Below are positions 36,760 to 44,844 of a stretch of 44,844 nt of DNA, in pieces. Origin of the DNA: Nitrospira sp. SG-bin2. GTDB taxonomy: Bacteria > Nitrospirota > Nitrospiria > Nitrospirales > Nitrospiraceae. How positions within the stretch are numbered: position 1 is the first letter of the stretch; each line of letters opens with the position of its first letter. Under the pieces are notes generated by a model, which had not been told where the DNA came from, did no database searches, and was given only the letters and a program-made list of their open reading frames with translations. The stretch lies in assembly GCA_002083405.1 (NCBI GenBank), contig LVWT01000037.1, positions 1 through 44,844 of the forward strand. Direction: 5' to 3'. Position numbers and translations under genes: made by a program.

Positions 36760-39497
36760 TGGCATTCGTTGGCTTTAACAACCGCTCTACGCTGGGGTTC
36801 GTCACCGATCCAGCCGGTAGCAGCTTTCTAGCGCCCGCCGCCTACGCGCCTCCGGCAGGCTATACCTCCACCCTGCCGACGGCCAATGACAACAACAACA
36901 CGACTTTTGATCCGCGGATTGCCGGCTGGCACACCTTTTCAAGCGGCAATAACCGGCTGAAGGTCGATGTTCCGCAGCCAGGCAGTTACAAGTTGCGTCT
37001 TGCGTTCGGCTCGTCCGCCGCAGCCAGGCAGGCGTGTTTCGTTTTCGACGGCGACGATCCCGGCACGTTTACAATCTGGGCGGCCAGCACAACCTACACC
37101 GCCGACGTCAGCCGGGTTTTTGTCAATGGCAACATCTACATCTGCAGGCAGACGGGCGCATCGGCTGCATCAGGTGGTCCGACCGGCACAGGCACAGGCA
37201 TCGTCGATGGAGCGACGCGCTGGGATTATGTGTCAACACCAATCCTTGTTGTTGACAGCGTAACCAACGTCGCAGCCAACAGCATCTATAGCGCAAATGG
37301 TGAAACCGTTGCAGGAACGGCATGGCCCACTGGCACAACCGAGCCGACCGTCAACATCACTAAAGGCTTCTTCACGATCGTCCGCAGGCCCAGCCTGACG
37401 TCCAACTTGCGACACGTCGCCTATGAGCTGCAAATTACTCCGCTCGCGGCGGCGACGTTGACCAACGACGTCAACGATCCCCTCACTGAGCTATATTGCA
37501 ATCAGCCGATTGGCAAGAAAATAGCCCGTATCGCCGTGGCGTCCGGGGCCAATGCCTTCACACTCGGCGGCACACTGGCCAGCTACTACGCCATTCAGCA
37601 ATTCGGGTCTCAATACTGGATCGTCGCTGCGGCGCGCATGCCTGACAGCGTGGTTGCCGGAGGCGGCTCACTCATTGTGATCCAGACTGACGCCAGCGCA
37701 CCGGGCAGCCCCTATTCGACCACTTTCACGACCAGCGGCGGCACACCTAATCTGACACTTGTATCGTCGCAGGGACGTGACGTTAACACGTCGCTGCTTG
37801 GGCTGTGCTCGACCGAGGCCTGGCTGCATTACAAGACCGAGTTTGACTATCTGACGGCCAATGAGTGGCCGGGCTATACCAATCAGCCATTTGTCAGCGA
37901 TGTCACTGTCAATAGTTCGGCGTCGTTGGCGTCAGCGATTTCCGCCATTACCCCCAACGGCACTGGCTGGTATCGCATCCGGCTCCAGAACGGCACCTAT
38001 TCCACCGGGAACACAGTGCTTGCCAACAAGGACTTTGGCACCGGAGGCTTGCTGATCGAACCCGACAGCGGTCATGACCCTGAAATATCCGGCGGCTTCA
38101 CGCTGCACATGAACAGCCTGCACATTCGCGGGCTGAAGCTGACAGGGGTGACGGCAACCAGCTATATCCTGACGATGGCGGTGGTACTCGACGGCGTGTT
38201 CAATCGCGTTCGAGTGACGGGAAACCGGATCGGCGGCATGTTCAAGACCGGCGCAGGCCCAGCGCCGGCAGAGTCAGGCAATTTCAAATCGTTCGCGCTG
38301 TGCGCCAGTGCAAGTCAGTTCATCAGCCGCGACAATATCTACAACGGCCTGGTCACGTGCAACAATGTGTTTTCGACGGGCCTGTTTGTCGATATCGGCA
38401 ATGACTATCAGAACGTTCTGGACGACACCAATGCGGTCAGCGTGGCGCAATACAACAACGCACCGACCGCCGCCATGCCCGCGAACAAGATGCGCGTCGT
38501 CTCTGATAAGGCAACGCAGCGCAATGCGGTGGATTATTACAATACGCTGGTCGGGCAGGGGCCGCACCGCGACTATTTTCAGTTTCGCACGCTGCTGGGG
38601 TCGCTCGGGATCGTCAAGGGATACAGCTATGGAAGGTCATTCACTGCCGGCGATTACTGTTATAATTCGTTCAACAATAATATCTATCTCTGCACAACAG
38701 GCGGGACATCGGCTGGTAGCGGTTCCGGCCCAACCGGCACAGGGACAGGCATTGTCGATGGCACTGCCATATTCAGTTTCCACGAAGCCTATAATTTCCA
38801 AGGCTTTGAACTAAGCGTCGTTTTTGTCAATGCGGTCATCCTGTCGGACGGTGTGACCTATAACGACAGCGGCGGCTATCGCTACACGACGCAGATTGAC
38901 TGTATTTTGGACAGCTCGGCCTCGGTGCCTCAGAAGCTGACCCTGACAACAATGAACGTGATCTGCGCCAGTCGCGCGGCCTATGGTGTGAGCGTGGCGC
39001 AGTCTGCCGCCGGTTCGGTTGCCAATGTCGAGTTCTGCACTTTTGCCGGTGCCGCACAGAATCCGCTGTCTGGCGGTCTTGGTATGCGCAACGATGCGTG
39101 GATCAGGGGCTATGAGACCGGGCTGGGTTACGGCGGCTCGACCCGCATCCGGGCGCGCAACAATGTGTTAGCGCTTGCTCCATCGTCACAATCGAACAAT
39201 CTTGCCGATGAAGGCAATGTAATTGTCAAGTTCGGATCAGGCACAGTTGCGCCTGATCGTCCGACCGACAGGCTCAACGGGCCGTTTCAGACCAATGCGG
39301 ACGGGCTGTGGGAATATCCAGGCGTGCAGGATGACGGTCTCAACACACAAAGCGCGTTCCGTCAGCAGATGTTCAGCTATCTCAAGATGCCTTCGCTGGC
39401 AGCAGGTGCACAGACGGCTGGGGGTGAGTCTACCAATCCAATTCCCCGGTCCTCTTCCTTCGCTTTGAATTTTGGTTTGAGTCTTGAACTATCCTAG
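36759..39497 (+). CDS. Tailspike/tail fibre with beta-helix and repeated carbohydrate-binding modules
   Basis: A 912-residue protein. A short N-terminal region (MAFVGFNNRSTLGFVTDPAG) and a domain near 50-100 are followed by a carbohydrate-binding-like module at ~105-160 (NGNIYICRQTG, GPTGTGTGIVDGATRWDY). The middle, ~390-830, reads as a parallel beta-helix (LHIRGLKLTGVT, FNRVRVTGNRIGG, LTLTTMNVICASRAAYGVSV). A second copy of the module lies inside it at ~625-675 (NNNIYLCTTGG, GPTGTGTGIVDGTAIF). Probable polysaccharide-binding or -degrading receptor protein. Its place between terminase and portal is unusual, and its composition resembles that of the 9.3-11.5 kb adhesin region. Confidence 0.8.
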   Translation: MAFVGFNNRSTLGFVTDPAGSSFLAPAAYAPPAGYTSTLPTANDNNNTTFDPRIAGWHTFSSGNNRLKVDVPQPGSYKLRLAFGSSAAARQACFVFDGDDPGTFTIWAASTTYTADVSRVFVNGNIYICRQTGASAASGGPTGTGTGIVDGATRWDYVSTPILVVDSVTNVAANSIYSANGETVAGTAWPTGTTEPTVNITKGFFTIVRRPSLTSNLRHVAYELQITPLAAATLTNDVNDPLTELYCNQPIGKKIARIAVASGANAFTLGGTLASYYAIQQFGSQYWIVAAARMPDSVVAGGGSLIVIQTDASAPGSPYSTTFTTSGGTPNLTLVSSQGRDVNTSLLGLCSTEAWLHYKTEFDYLTANEWPGYTNQPFVSDVTVNSSASLASAISAITPNGTGWYRIRLQNGTYSTGNTVLANKDFGTGGLLIEPDSGHDPEISGGFTLHMNSLHIRGLKLTGVTATSYILTMAVVLDGVFNRVRVTGNRIGGMFKTGAGPAPAESGNFKSFALCASASQFISRDNIYNGLVTCNNVFSTGLFVDIGNDYQNVLDDTNAVSVAQYNNAPTAAMPANKMRVVSDKATQRNAVDYYNTLVGQGPHRDYFQFRTLLGSLGIVKGYSYGRSFTAGDYCYNSFNNNIYLCTTGGTSAGSGSGPTGTGTGIVDGTAIFSFHEAYNFQGFELSVVFVNAVILSDGVTYNDSGGYRYTTQIDCILDSSASVPQKLTLTTMNVICASRAAYGVSVAQSAAGSVANVEFCTFAGAAQNPLSGGLGMRNDAWIRGYETGLGYGGSTRIRARNNVLALAPSSQSNNLADEGNVIVKFGSGTVAPDRPTDRLNGPFQTNADGLWEYPGVQDDGLNTQSAFRQQMFSYLKMPSLAAGAQTAGGESTNPIPRSSSFALNFGLSLELS

Positions 39498-39511
39498 TAA
39501 GGTCAGATTTA

Positions 39512-41023
39512 ATGGTTGAGCCTACAAAGACATCGCTGGTTGGTCGCGTTGCGGCCGCTGCTCGTTACGTAATCTCCGGTGCGTCGGAAGCCTGGATGGG
39601 CCCGAACCAGCCGATGACTCCTACGGCTGACGCTCCTTCGGACCAAACGAAGGGGCGTCAGTTCGACTACCCCGTCGCCGTCAACCTCTACCAGAAGCCT
39701 CGGTCGGAGCAGCAGTCCGCTGTCACCTATGACGACCTGCGAGCGCTTGCTGACAACTACGACCTGGTGCGTCTCGCCATTGAAACGCGCAAGGACCAGC
39801 TGTCGTCGCTTACCTGGGGCTTCCGCAACGTCGACAAGGCGAAGTGTGTCTCTGATACGAGCGATGACGCTCGCATCGATCAGTTGATGGACTTCTTCAA
39901 ATATCCGGACAAGCTCAATGACTGGCAAACCTGGCTGCGCATCTTGGTTGAGGACCTGCTGGTCATCGACGCACCCGCCCTTTACCCGCGTCTCACTCGC
40001 GGCGGACAGCTCTACAGCTTGGATCCGATGGACGGAGCGACCATCAAGAAGGTCATCGACGGCACCGGCCGCACGCCGTTCCCGCCGGATCCTGCCTACC
40101 AGCAGATCCTCCACGGCATGGCGGCGGTGGACTACACCCTGGATGAGTTGATCTTCCGCCCGCGCAATGTGCGTTCGTGGCGGATTTACGGCTTCTCGCC
40201 TGTTGAGCAGATCATCACGACGATCAACATTGCGTTGCGTCGTCAACTCTACCAGCTGCAGTATTTCACCGAGGGCAACATCCCCGACACGCTGTTTAGT
40301 GTGCCTGACACGTGGGGTCCCGACCAGATCAAGCAGTTCCAAGACTGGTGGGATACCATCTCGACCGGCGCCAACAAGCGCAAGGGCCGGTTCGTCCCCA
40401 ATGGTGTTTCGCCGATTGACACCAAAGCCAACGCCATGCAGGGCAAGGACGACCAGATCATGAACGAGTGGTTGGCGCGGGTCGTCTGCTACTGCTTCAA
40501 TGTCGCTCCCACCCAGCTGACTGTATCAAACAACCGGGCGACTGCACAAACGCAGGCGGAAACGGCGCAGGACGAGGGACTGGCTCCGTTGAAGCAGTGG
40601 GCGAAGAACCTGATCGACTTCGTCGTGCACAAATACTTCGGCTTCACCGACCTGGAATTCTATTTCCCGGATCAGGAGGAAATGAACCCGCTGGTCAAGG
40701 CACAAATCAACCAGATCTACCTGACCAGCCGTGTGCTCGATCCCGACGAGGTCCGCGAGGAGCTGGGCAAGCAGCCGCTCACTGAGGAGCAGCGAACCAA
40801 GTTGGTGCCGACTGCCGGTCCTGATGGAGCCAATCCGTTCCAGTCGCAAGGCGATCAGGCGGTGAACAACGAACAGGAGGCAAATCAGCCGGAACGGAAG
40901 CAGGATCCGACTGTTAAAGTCGATGTTCACTTGGGTGATACTCTGGTCGACATTGCGCCCACCGTGGTGAAGGCCGAGTTCGCTGATGGTCGAGTGGAGA
41001 CGGCCCGTGCCACTGCAGAGTAA
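39512..41023 (+). CDS. Portal protein
   Basis: A 503-residue protein from ATG 39512 (AAGG upstream). Portal hallmarks: YDDLRALADNYDLVRLAIET, RKDQLSSLTWGFR, LRILVEDLLVIDAPALYPRL, the clip/stem region RSWRIYGFSPVEQIITTINI and IPDTLFSVPDTWGPDQIKQF, then an acidic Gln/Glu-rich tail. It forms the dodecameric DNA gate at the capsid vertex. GC and codon use return to those of the main structural genes. Confidence 0.88.
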   Translation: MVEPTKTSLVGRVAAAARYVISGASEAWMGPNQPMTPTADAPSDQTKGRQFDYPVAVNLYQKPRSEQQSAVTYDDLRALADNYDLVRLAIETRKDQLSSLTWGFRNVDKAKCVSDTSDDARIDQLMDFFKYPDKLNDWQTWLRILVEDLLVIDAPALYPRLTRGGQLYSLDPMDGATIKKVIDGTGRTPFPPDPAYQQILHGMAAVDYTLDELIFRPRNVRSWRIYGFSPVEQIITTINIALRRQLYQLQYFTEGNIPDTLFSVPDTWGPDQIKQFQDWWDTISTGANKRKGRFVPNGVSPIDTKANAMQGKDDQIMNEWLARVVCYCFNVAPTQLTVSNNRATAQTQAETAQDEGLAPLKQWAKNLIDFVVHKYFGFTDLEFYFPDQEEMNPLVKAQINQIYLTSRVLDPDEVREELGKQPLTEEQRTKLVPTAGPDGANPFQSQGDQAVNNEQEANQPERKQDPTVKVDVHLGDTLVDIAPTVVKAEFADGRVETARATAE

Positions 41024-41828
41024 AGCCTATCCACCGACTCGGGCGGACGGTTACTACCTGAACCGCCCGGCTCTGGCGAAGCAACGGATGTTGATGAGGC
41101 AAGCCGTTCGGGTGTTTTTTGAGCAACAAATCGTCTCCGTGGCGCAACAAATAGGTTTACAACTGGGCCTCACCAAGGTAGAGGACCCAGATAGGCAGGC
41201 AGGTGAATCTGCGGACAAGGTGCAAATTGATTGGCGCCCATTGGCCGAAGAGGTGGAACCCTTCTTGGCTGCAGTGGCCGTTGCTGGTGGTGAACTAGCT
41301 CTTGAGCAACTCGATCCGCGGCTGGTTGACGACTTTGGGGCCGGCATGCGTGTGAGGGCTGAGCATTGGGCTCGAAACCGCGCAGCAGAGATGGTGGGGA
41401 TGCGCCGTGAGGGCGACTTCTACGTTCCCAACCCAGATCCCAAATTCGCGATCAGCGAAGCGACGCGCGACATGCTTCGAGCGGAGGTGCGTAAGGCAAT
41501 TGAACGAGGAGAGAGCACTGATCAGCTAGCAAGGCGGTTGCGTAACAGCTATGCCTTTTCTGATGAGCGCGCTCGCTTGATTGCCAGAACAGAGATTGCG
41601 AATGCGGACAGCGCTGGGGCCCTTTTGGGTTGGGCGCAGTCTGGAGTGGTTGACGGTAAATCGTGGTTGACGGATCCTGATCCGTGCCCTGTTTGCGTTG
41701 GCTACGCTGCGATCGGAGTGGTAGCTTTGGATTACGAGTATGCACCTGGTGTGCTTGCTCCCACGGCCCACCCTAACTGTGAGTGCACGCTGTTGCCTGA
41801 AGTCAGAGAAGAAGTGGAGACGTTGTGA
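41007..41828 (+). CDS. Head morphogenesis protein (SPP1 gp7 / Mu F-like)
   Basis: A 273-residue protein from GTG 41007 (GGAG seven bases upstream); ATG 40986 in the same frame would add seven residues. The Mu F-like C-terminal domain is clear: ERARLIARTEIANADSAGAL, then CPVCVGYAAIG and HPNCECTLLPE with four cysteines and a histidine likely to bind zinc. Upstream helices (EHWARNRAAEMVG, AISEATRDMLRAEVRKAIER) are typical. It is a minor head protein acting with the portal during prohead assembly. Confidence 0.85.
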   Translation: MPLQSKAYPPTRADGYYLNRPALAKQRMLMRQAVRVFFEQQIVSVAQQIGLQLGLTKVEDPDRQAGESADKVQIDWRPLAEEVEPFLAAVAVAGGELALEQLDPRLVDDFGAGMRVRAEHWARNRAAEMVGMRREGDFYVPNPDPKFAISEATRDMLRAEVRKAIERGESTDQLARRLRNSYAFSDERARLIARTEIANADSAGALLGWAQSGVVDGKSWLTDPDPCPVCVGYAAIGVVALDYEYAPGVLAPTAHPNCECTLLPEVREEVETL

Positions 41829-43048
41829 TGCAAAAAGTCCTCTACGCGCAGATTGAGAAAGCTGAACCTCAATCGGACGGCACTGTCAAGGTCTACGGAT
41901 ACGCCTCATCGTCGTCGGAAGACAGTGACGGCGAAATCGTCACGCCCGATGCGATCGCGTCTGCTCTCCCCGACTACCTCAAGTTTGGCGCCGTCCGTGA
42001 AATGCACCAACCCAAAGCTGCTGGCACAGCTATTGAAGCCAAGGTCATGGACGATGGTCGGACGTGGTTCGGCGCCCACGTGGTGGACAGCGAAGCGGTC
42101 AAGAAGGTTCAGGCAAAGGTCTACAAGGGCTTTTCCATAGGTGGTAAGGTGCTGACGCGCGACCCCGACAACAGCAGCATCATCACCGGTATCAAGCTCG
42201 TCGAGGTCAGTCTCGTCGATCGGCCGGCGAACCCCGATGCGGTCTTCACCATGTATAAGGCGGAAGATCCAGACAAACCCAAGCACGAAGAAGGAGAACT
42301 GGCCGCTATCGACCAGCTGTCTGCACTTGTGAACAAGGGTGACATCGCGCCGAGCAAGCTCGTTGAGCTCGCCCAGGCCTTCATCAAAGGATACAAGACC
42401 GTGGAGAAGTCCTTTTGGGACATCGCGGAGCTTGCCCATTTGCTCGGCTGTCTGAAGAGCCTGCAGAGCAGCGTGGCGTTCGACGCTGCGTATGAGGGCG
42501 AGACGAGCGAGGTGTCCGTCCGACTCAAGCAGCATGTCAACGATCTGACCGAAACGCTGGTTGAGATGATTGGCGAAGAGCTCGTCGAAACCACCAGCAA
42601 AGGAGCAGATACGATGACCGATACCAGTGACCCCAAGCTCGCCAAGAGCGACGAAGCCAAGGAAGACCCCAAGGCTGAAGCCAAGGAGCCGGCGAGCGAA
42701 GCGAAGAAGGAAGACGACGGCGAAGATACTGTCGAGGAAGCGGCCAAGACGGACGATGAAGGTGCGGAAAAGTCCGCCACCGGCGACGACCTGGCCAAGG
42801 CCGATGACATCCTGGCCAAGTTTTCCGATGTCGTCAACAAGGCGCTGGACCCCATCGTCAAGCGACTCGAGCACTTGGAGGGACAGCCTGCCCCCGCCAA
42901 GGGCGTGCTCAAGACCATTGGTAAGGCGGAAGACGTCAACAAGGGCAGCAACGCGGACGAGGATACCTCTCCCGCCGGGCTTTCCCCGGAACAGTTGGCG
43001 GCTTGGGAAATCAAGAAGCTGCACAAGACCGGTGGTCTGATCGGCTGA
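41828..43048 (+). CDS. Prohead protease fused to scaffold (XkdF-like)
   Basis: A 406-residue protein from ATG 41828 (GGAG eight bases upstream; GTG 41825 also possible). Residues 1-155 match the XkdF-like serine protease domain: YGYASSSSEDSDGEIVTPDA, His60 in VREMHQPKAAG, Ser103 in YKGFSIGGKV and LVEVSLVDRPANPDA. A helical linker (~165-255) leads to a very acidic Lys/Glu/Ala-rich scaffold-like region and a C-terminal helix (SPEQLAAWEIKKLHKTGG) that likely contacts the capsid protein. An internal start at 42614 probably gives the free scaffold. Confidence 0.85.
   Translation: MQKVLYAQIEKAEPQSDGTVKVYGYASSSSEDSDGEIVTPDAIASALPDYLKFGAVREMHQPKAAGTAIEAKVMDDGRTWFGAHVVDSEAVKKVQAKVYKGFSIGGKVLTRDPDNSSIITGIKLVEVSLVDRPANPDAVFTMYKAEDPDKPKHEEGELAAIDQLSALVNKGDIAPSKLVELAQAFIKGYKTVEKSFWDIAELAHLLGCLKSLQSSVAFDAAYEGETSEVSVRLKQHVNDLTETLVEMIGEELVETTSKGADTMTDTSDPKLAKSDEAKEDPKAEAKEPASEAKKEDDGEDTVEEAAKTDDEGAEKSATGDDLAKADDILAKFSDVVNKALDPIVKRLEHLEGQPAPAKGVLKTIGKAEDVNKGSNADEDTSPAGLSPEQLAAWEIKKLHKTGGLIG
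42614..43048 (+). CDS. Nested scaffold protein (internal start in the protease gene)
   Basis: An in-frame ATG at 42614 is preceded by AAAGGAG with 8-base spacing, as good as any real gene start here. It would yield a 144-residue acidic protein (TDTSDPKLAKSDEAKED onward) equal to the C-terminal third of the protease fusion, just as lambda Nu3 lies in gene C. Predicted role: internal scaffold for capsid assembly. Confidence 0.65.
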   Translation: MTDTSDPKLAKSDEAKEDPKAEAKEPASEAKKEDDGEDTVEEAAKTDDEGAEKSATGDDLAKADDILAKFSDVVNKALDPIVKRLEHLEGQPAPAKGVLKTIGKAEDVNKGSNADEDTSPAGLSPEQLAAWEIKKLHKTGGLIG

Positions 43049-43071
43049 TCCAATTTCAAGGAGAATGAAAA

Positions 43072-44592
43072 ATGAGCAACATCACTCAGGAAACGATCGA
43101 ACTGGCCAAGTCGGCTCAGTCGAACCCGGACGACCTCATCAAGTCGTTCGTCCAGCCGGGCACTGCCACGACTGGTCTGCAGGCCTACAACCTGGAAGCC
43201 CCGTCCAAGAAGCTATTCCCGGTCCTCACCCCGCTGCGCAACATGATGCCGCGTGACACCGGCGGGTTCGCCATCCAGGCGAACTGGAAGGCCATCACCA
43301 ACATCAACGTCGCCAACATGCGCGCTGGTGTGGCCGAAGGTCTGCGTGGCGGCCGGATCAACCACGAGCAGTCGGAATACCTCGCGGCGTTCCGTGGGTT
43401 CGGCCTCGAAAACGATGTCACCTTCGAAGCCGGCTACGCTGCCAAGGGCTACGAAGACGTCAAGGCACTGGCGGTCACGTCGACGCTGCAGGCGCTGATG
43501 ATCCAGGAAGAGCGGACCATCCTCGGTGGCAACACCTCGCTTGCCATGGGCACGACCCCGACCCCGACCACTGCCACCGCCACGACCGGCGGCACCATCG
43601 CGGCTGCGACCTACAACGTCATCTGTGTGGCGCTCAGTCTGCAGGCCTACCTCGACATGGTCGGCGCCAACAACGGCGGTATCGGTCAGATCTTCGACCC
43701 GGCGACTTCGGCCGTTCCTGGTCAGATCACCCGCACCAACGCAGGCGGCACCACCACCATCTTCGGTGGCGGCAACGCTCAGCAATCGGCTGCCGCTTCG
43801 CAGGCGACGACTGGTGCGACCTCGACCCTGTCGGCAACCGTGACTCGCGTCAACGGTGCGGTCGGCTACGCGTGGTTCGTCGGCACCGCCGGCAACGAGC
43901 GTCTGCAGACCGTCACGTCGATCAACTCGGTGACGCTCACCTCTCTGGTGGGCACCGGTCAGTTGGCTTCTGCCATCCCTGGTGGTGCGGCTGACCGCTC
44001 GACCTCGGCTGTCGACTTCGATGGTCTGCTCGTCCAGGCGTTCAAACCCGGTTCGAACGCCACCATCATCGCTCAGCCGACTGGCGTGGCCGGCACCGGC
44101 ACTCCGTTGACTGCGGATGGCGCCGGCGGCATCGTCGAGTTCGAGCAGCTGTTCGTCAACATGTATAACCGGTATCGCCTGTCGCCGTCGGTCATCATGG
44201 TGTCGTCGCAGGAGCTGATCAACATCAGCAAGAAGGTCATCCAGGGTTCGGGTGCGCCGCTGCTCCAGCTGCTCCGCGAAATCGATGGTCCGACCACGAT
44301 CGTGGCCGGCACGAAGATCGGCAGCTACATGAACAAGGTGACCGGCGACGTCGTTCCCGTCGTCGTGCACCCCAACATGCCGGCCGGCACCATTCTGTTC
44401 TACACGCAGAATGTGCCGTATCCGATGAGCGGTGTTCCTTCGGTGGCGCGTATGCTCCTCCGCCAGGACTACTACCAGCTCGAGTGGCCGCTTCAGCAGC
44501 GCAAGTATGACTACGGCGTCTATTTCGACGGCGTGCTCCAGCACTACGCTCCGTTCTCGATGGGCATCATCACCAACATCGCGAACGGCTGA
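43072..44592 (+). CDS. Major capsid protein with inserted surface domain
   Basis: A 506-residue protein with AAGGAG before ATG 43072. The N-terminal part (LFPVLTPLRNMMPRDTGGFA, WKAITNINVANMRAGVAEG) and C-terminal part (SSQELINISKKVIQGSGAPL, VPYPMSGVPSVARMLLRQDY) frame an HK97-like shell protein; residues ~160-300 (TPTPTTATATTGGTIAAATY, VNGAVGYAWFVGTAGNE) form a Gly/Thr-rich Ig-like insertion likely exposed on the capsid. Strong codon bias and position after the protease/scaffold support the call. Confidence 0.9.
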   Translation: MSNITQETIELAKSAQSNPDDLIKSFVQPGTATTGLQAYNLEAPSKKLFPVLTPLRNMMPRDTGGFAIQANWKAITNINVANMRAGVAEGLRGGRINHEQSEYLAAFRGFGLENDVTFEAGYAAKGYEDVKALAVTSTLQALMIQEERTILGGNTSLAMGTTPTPTTATATTGGTIAAATYNVICVALSLQAYLDMVGANNGGIGQIFDPATSAVPGQITRTNAGGTTTIFGGGNAQQSAAASQATTGATSTLSATVTRVNGAVGYAWFVGTAGNERLQTVTSINSVTLTSLVGTGQLASAIPGGAADRSTSAVDFDGLLVQAFKPGSNATIIAQPTGVAGTGTPLTADGAGGIVEFEQLFVNMYNRYRLSPSVIMVSSQELINISKKVIQGSGAPLLQLLREIDGPTTIVAGTKIGSYMNKVTGDVVPVVVHPNMPAGTILFYTQNVPYPMSGVPSVARMLLRQDYYQLEWPLQQRKYDYGVYFDGVLQHYAPFSMGIITNIANG

Positions 44593-44648
44593 TCATGGGT
44601 GGGCGGAGTTGCTGAGCTCCGCCCGCCTCCAACCAGAGGAGAATGAAC

Positions 44649-44844
44649 ATGTCCAAGTGGAAAGCGCCGGAAAATGCCGGTCCCAATGTGAGCGTCGGTG
44701 GACAGACGTTCAACATCGTCGACGGTGTGGTCGAGCTGCCTGATGAAGGCAACTATGCCAGCGCCTTGATCCCGTTTGGCTACGAGTCGATCCCGACCAC
44801 CGAACAGGAAGCCGCTGAAGCGGAAGCCAAGCGACTGGCTGCCG
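44649..44844 (+). CDS. 5' part of the post-capsid Ala/Glu/Lys-rich protein (continues at base 1)
   Basis: ATG 44649 follows AGAGGAGAATG. The first ~54 residues (MSKWKAPENAGPNVSVGGQT, FNIVDGVVELPDEGNYASAL, IPFGYESIPTTEQEA) form a small folded domain; then the charged Ala/Glu/Lys repeat begins and continues at base 1 to the stop at 144 (101 residues in total). The GGQTFNIVDGVVELP segment recalls short phage structural proteins placed after the capsid gene. Probable head decoration or completion protein; family not certain. Confidence 0.82.
   Translation, partial: MSKWKAPENAGPNVSVGGQTFNIVDGVVELPDEGNYASALIPFGYESIPTTEQEAAEAEAKRLAA
44811..44844. repeat. Terminal direct repeat (right copy)
   Basis: Identical to bases 1-34; see the left copy. 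Removing one copy gives a 44,810-bp circle with all genes intact across the join. Confidence 0.95.

Noticed and set aside
43213..44544. 443-codon - strand frame opposite the capsid gene
   Set aside because: Arises from the codon bias of the capsid gene; composition (Arg, Asp, His, Val) is typical of antisense frames.
1..44844. Temperate life style, tRNA genes
   Set aside because: No integrase, excisionase, CI-like repressor or tRNA cloverleaf was recognised; a tRNA scan was not possible here, so a missed tRNA cannot be fully excluded.

Overview
The window is a complete, circularly assembled genome of a tailed dsDNA bacteriophage. The last 34 bases repeat the first 34 in the same reading frame, so one gene runs across the ends and the non-redundant circle is 44,810 bp. 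It is GC-rich. A long-tail set (lambda-type tape measure, tail chaperone pair, DUF2460, DUF2163/BR0599, NlpC/P60 and gpJ-like host-specificity protein) indicates siphovirus morphology. This tail-tip gene order is the one seen in gene transfer agents and siphophages of alphaproteobacteria, so an alphaproteobacterial host is the best guess, but an inference. I recognise no integrase, excisionase, CI-like repressor or tRNA, so a lytic life style is likely.

Layout. (1) About 34.6-44.8 kb continuing into 0-12.8 kb, all on +, is the late half: small and large terminase, an inserted tailspike module, portal, head morphogenesis protein, protease with nested scaffold, capsid, connector and completion proteins, tail tube, chaperones, tape measure, tail tip, adhesins, then lysis (holin, M15 endolysin, Rz/Rz1-like spanins). 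(2) About 13.0-31.6 kb, all on -, is the early/middle half in four or five operons. 13.0-17.7 kb holds a nucleotide-modification operon: dCMP deaminase, a thymidylate-synthase-fold enzyme with the dCMP-type aspartate, a nucleotide kinase fused to a uracil-DNA-glycosylase-like domain, a MazG-like pyrophosphohydrolase, a methyltransferase and an HNH nuclease. 17.8-25.1 kb holds an SF2 helicase, VRR-NUC nuclease, DnaQ-like exonuclease, Cas4-like nuclease, family A DNA polymerase and small proteins. 25.2-27.1 kb holds ATP-dependent ligase, a J-domain protein and a DUF3310 protein. 27.2-29.3 kb is a primase-helicase. 29.5-31.6 kb holds ThyX and small genes, one of them frameshifted. (3) 31.6-34.6 kb is a switch region with divergent small genes, an AT-rich core flanked by inverted TTACAGA pairs (possible origin), tandem promoters and an array of CACCTAGGTG-type palindromes just before the terminase genes.

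The most interesting points. First, the phage appears to carry the core of a T4-like cytosine-replacement pathway. The ThyA-fold protein has Asp where thymidylate synthases have Asn, with T4 gp42-like spacing; it sits beside a dCTPase-like MazG protein and a dNMP kinase, while dTMP synthesis is separately covered by ThyX. The kinase is fused to a UDG-like domain, a combination I do not know in a described modification pathway. Second, nearly every early transcription unit is headed by the same promoter type (AT-rich box, G-TTTACA, 16-18 nt, TAnnnT), at ten sites plus one diverged copy. Third, two repeat systems in 33.1-34.6 kb look like functional sites: a symmetric possible origin and a palindrome array that could be the packaging or late-control site.

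Small genes of 31, 50, 53, 58 and 59 residues are annotated from start/stop overlaps and ribosome binding sites. Composition shifts mark the distal gpJ-like protein (from about 9.29 kb) and the tailspike cassette (36.4-39.5 kb) as exchanged host-range modules.
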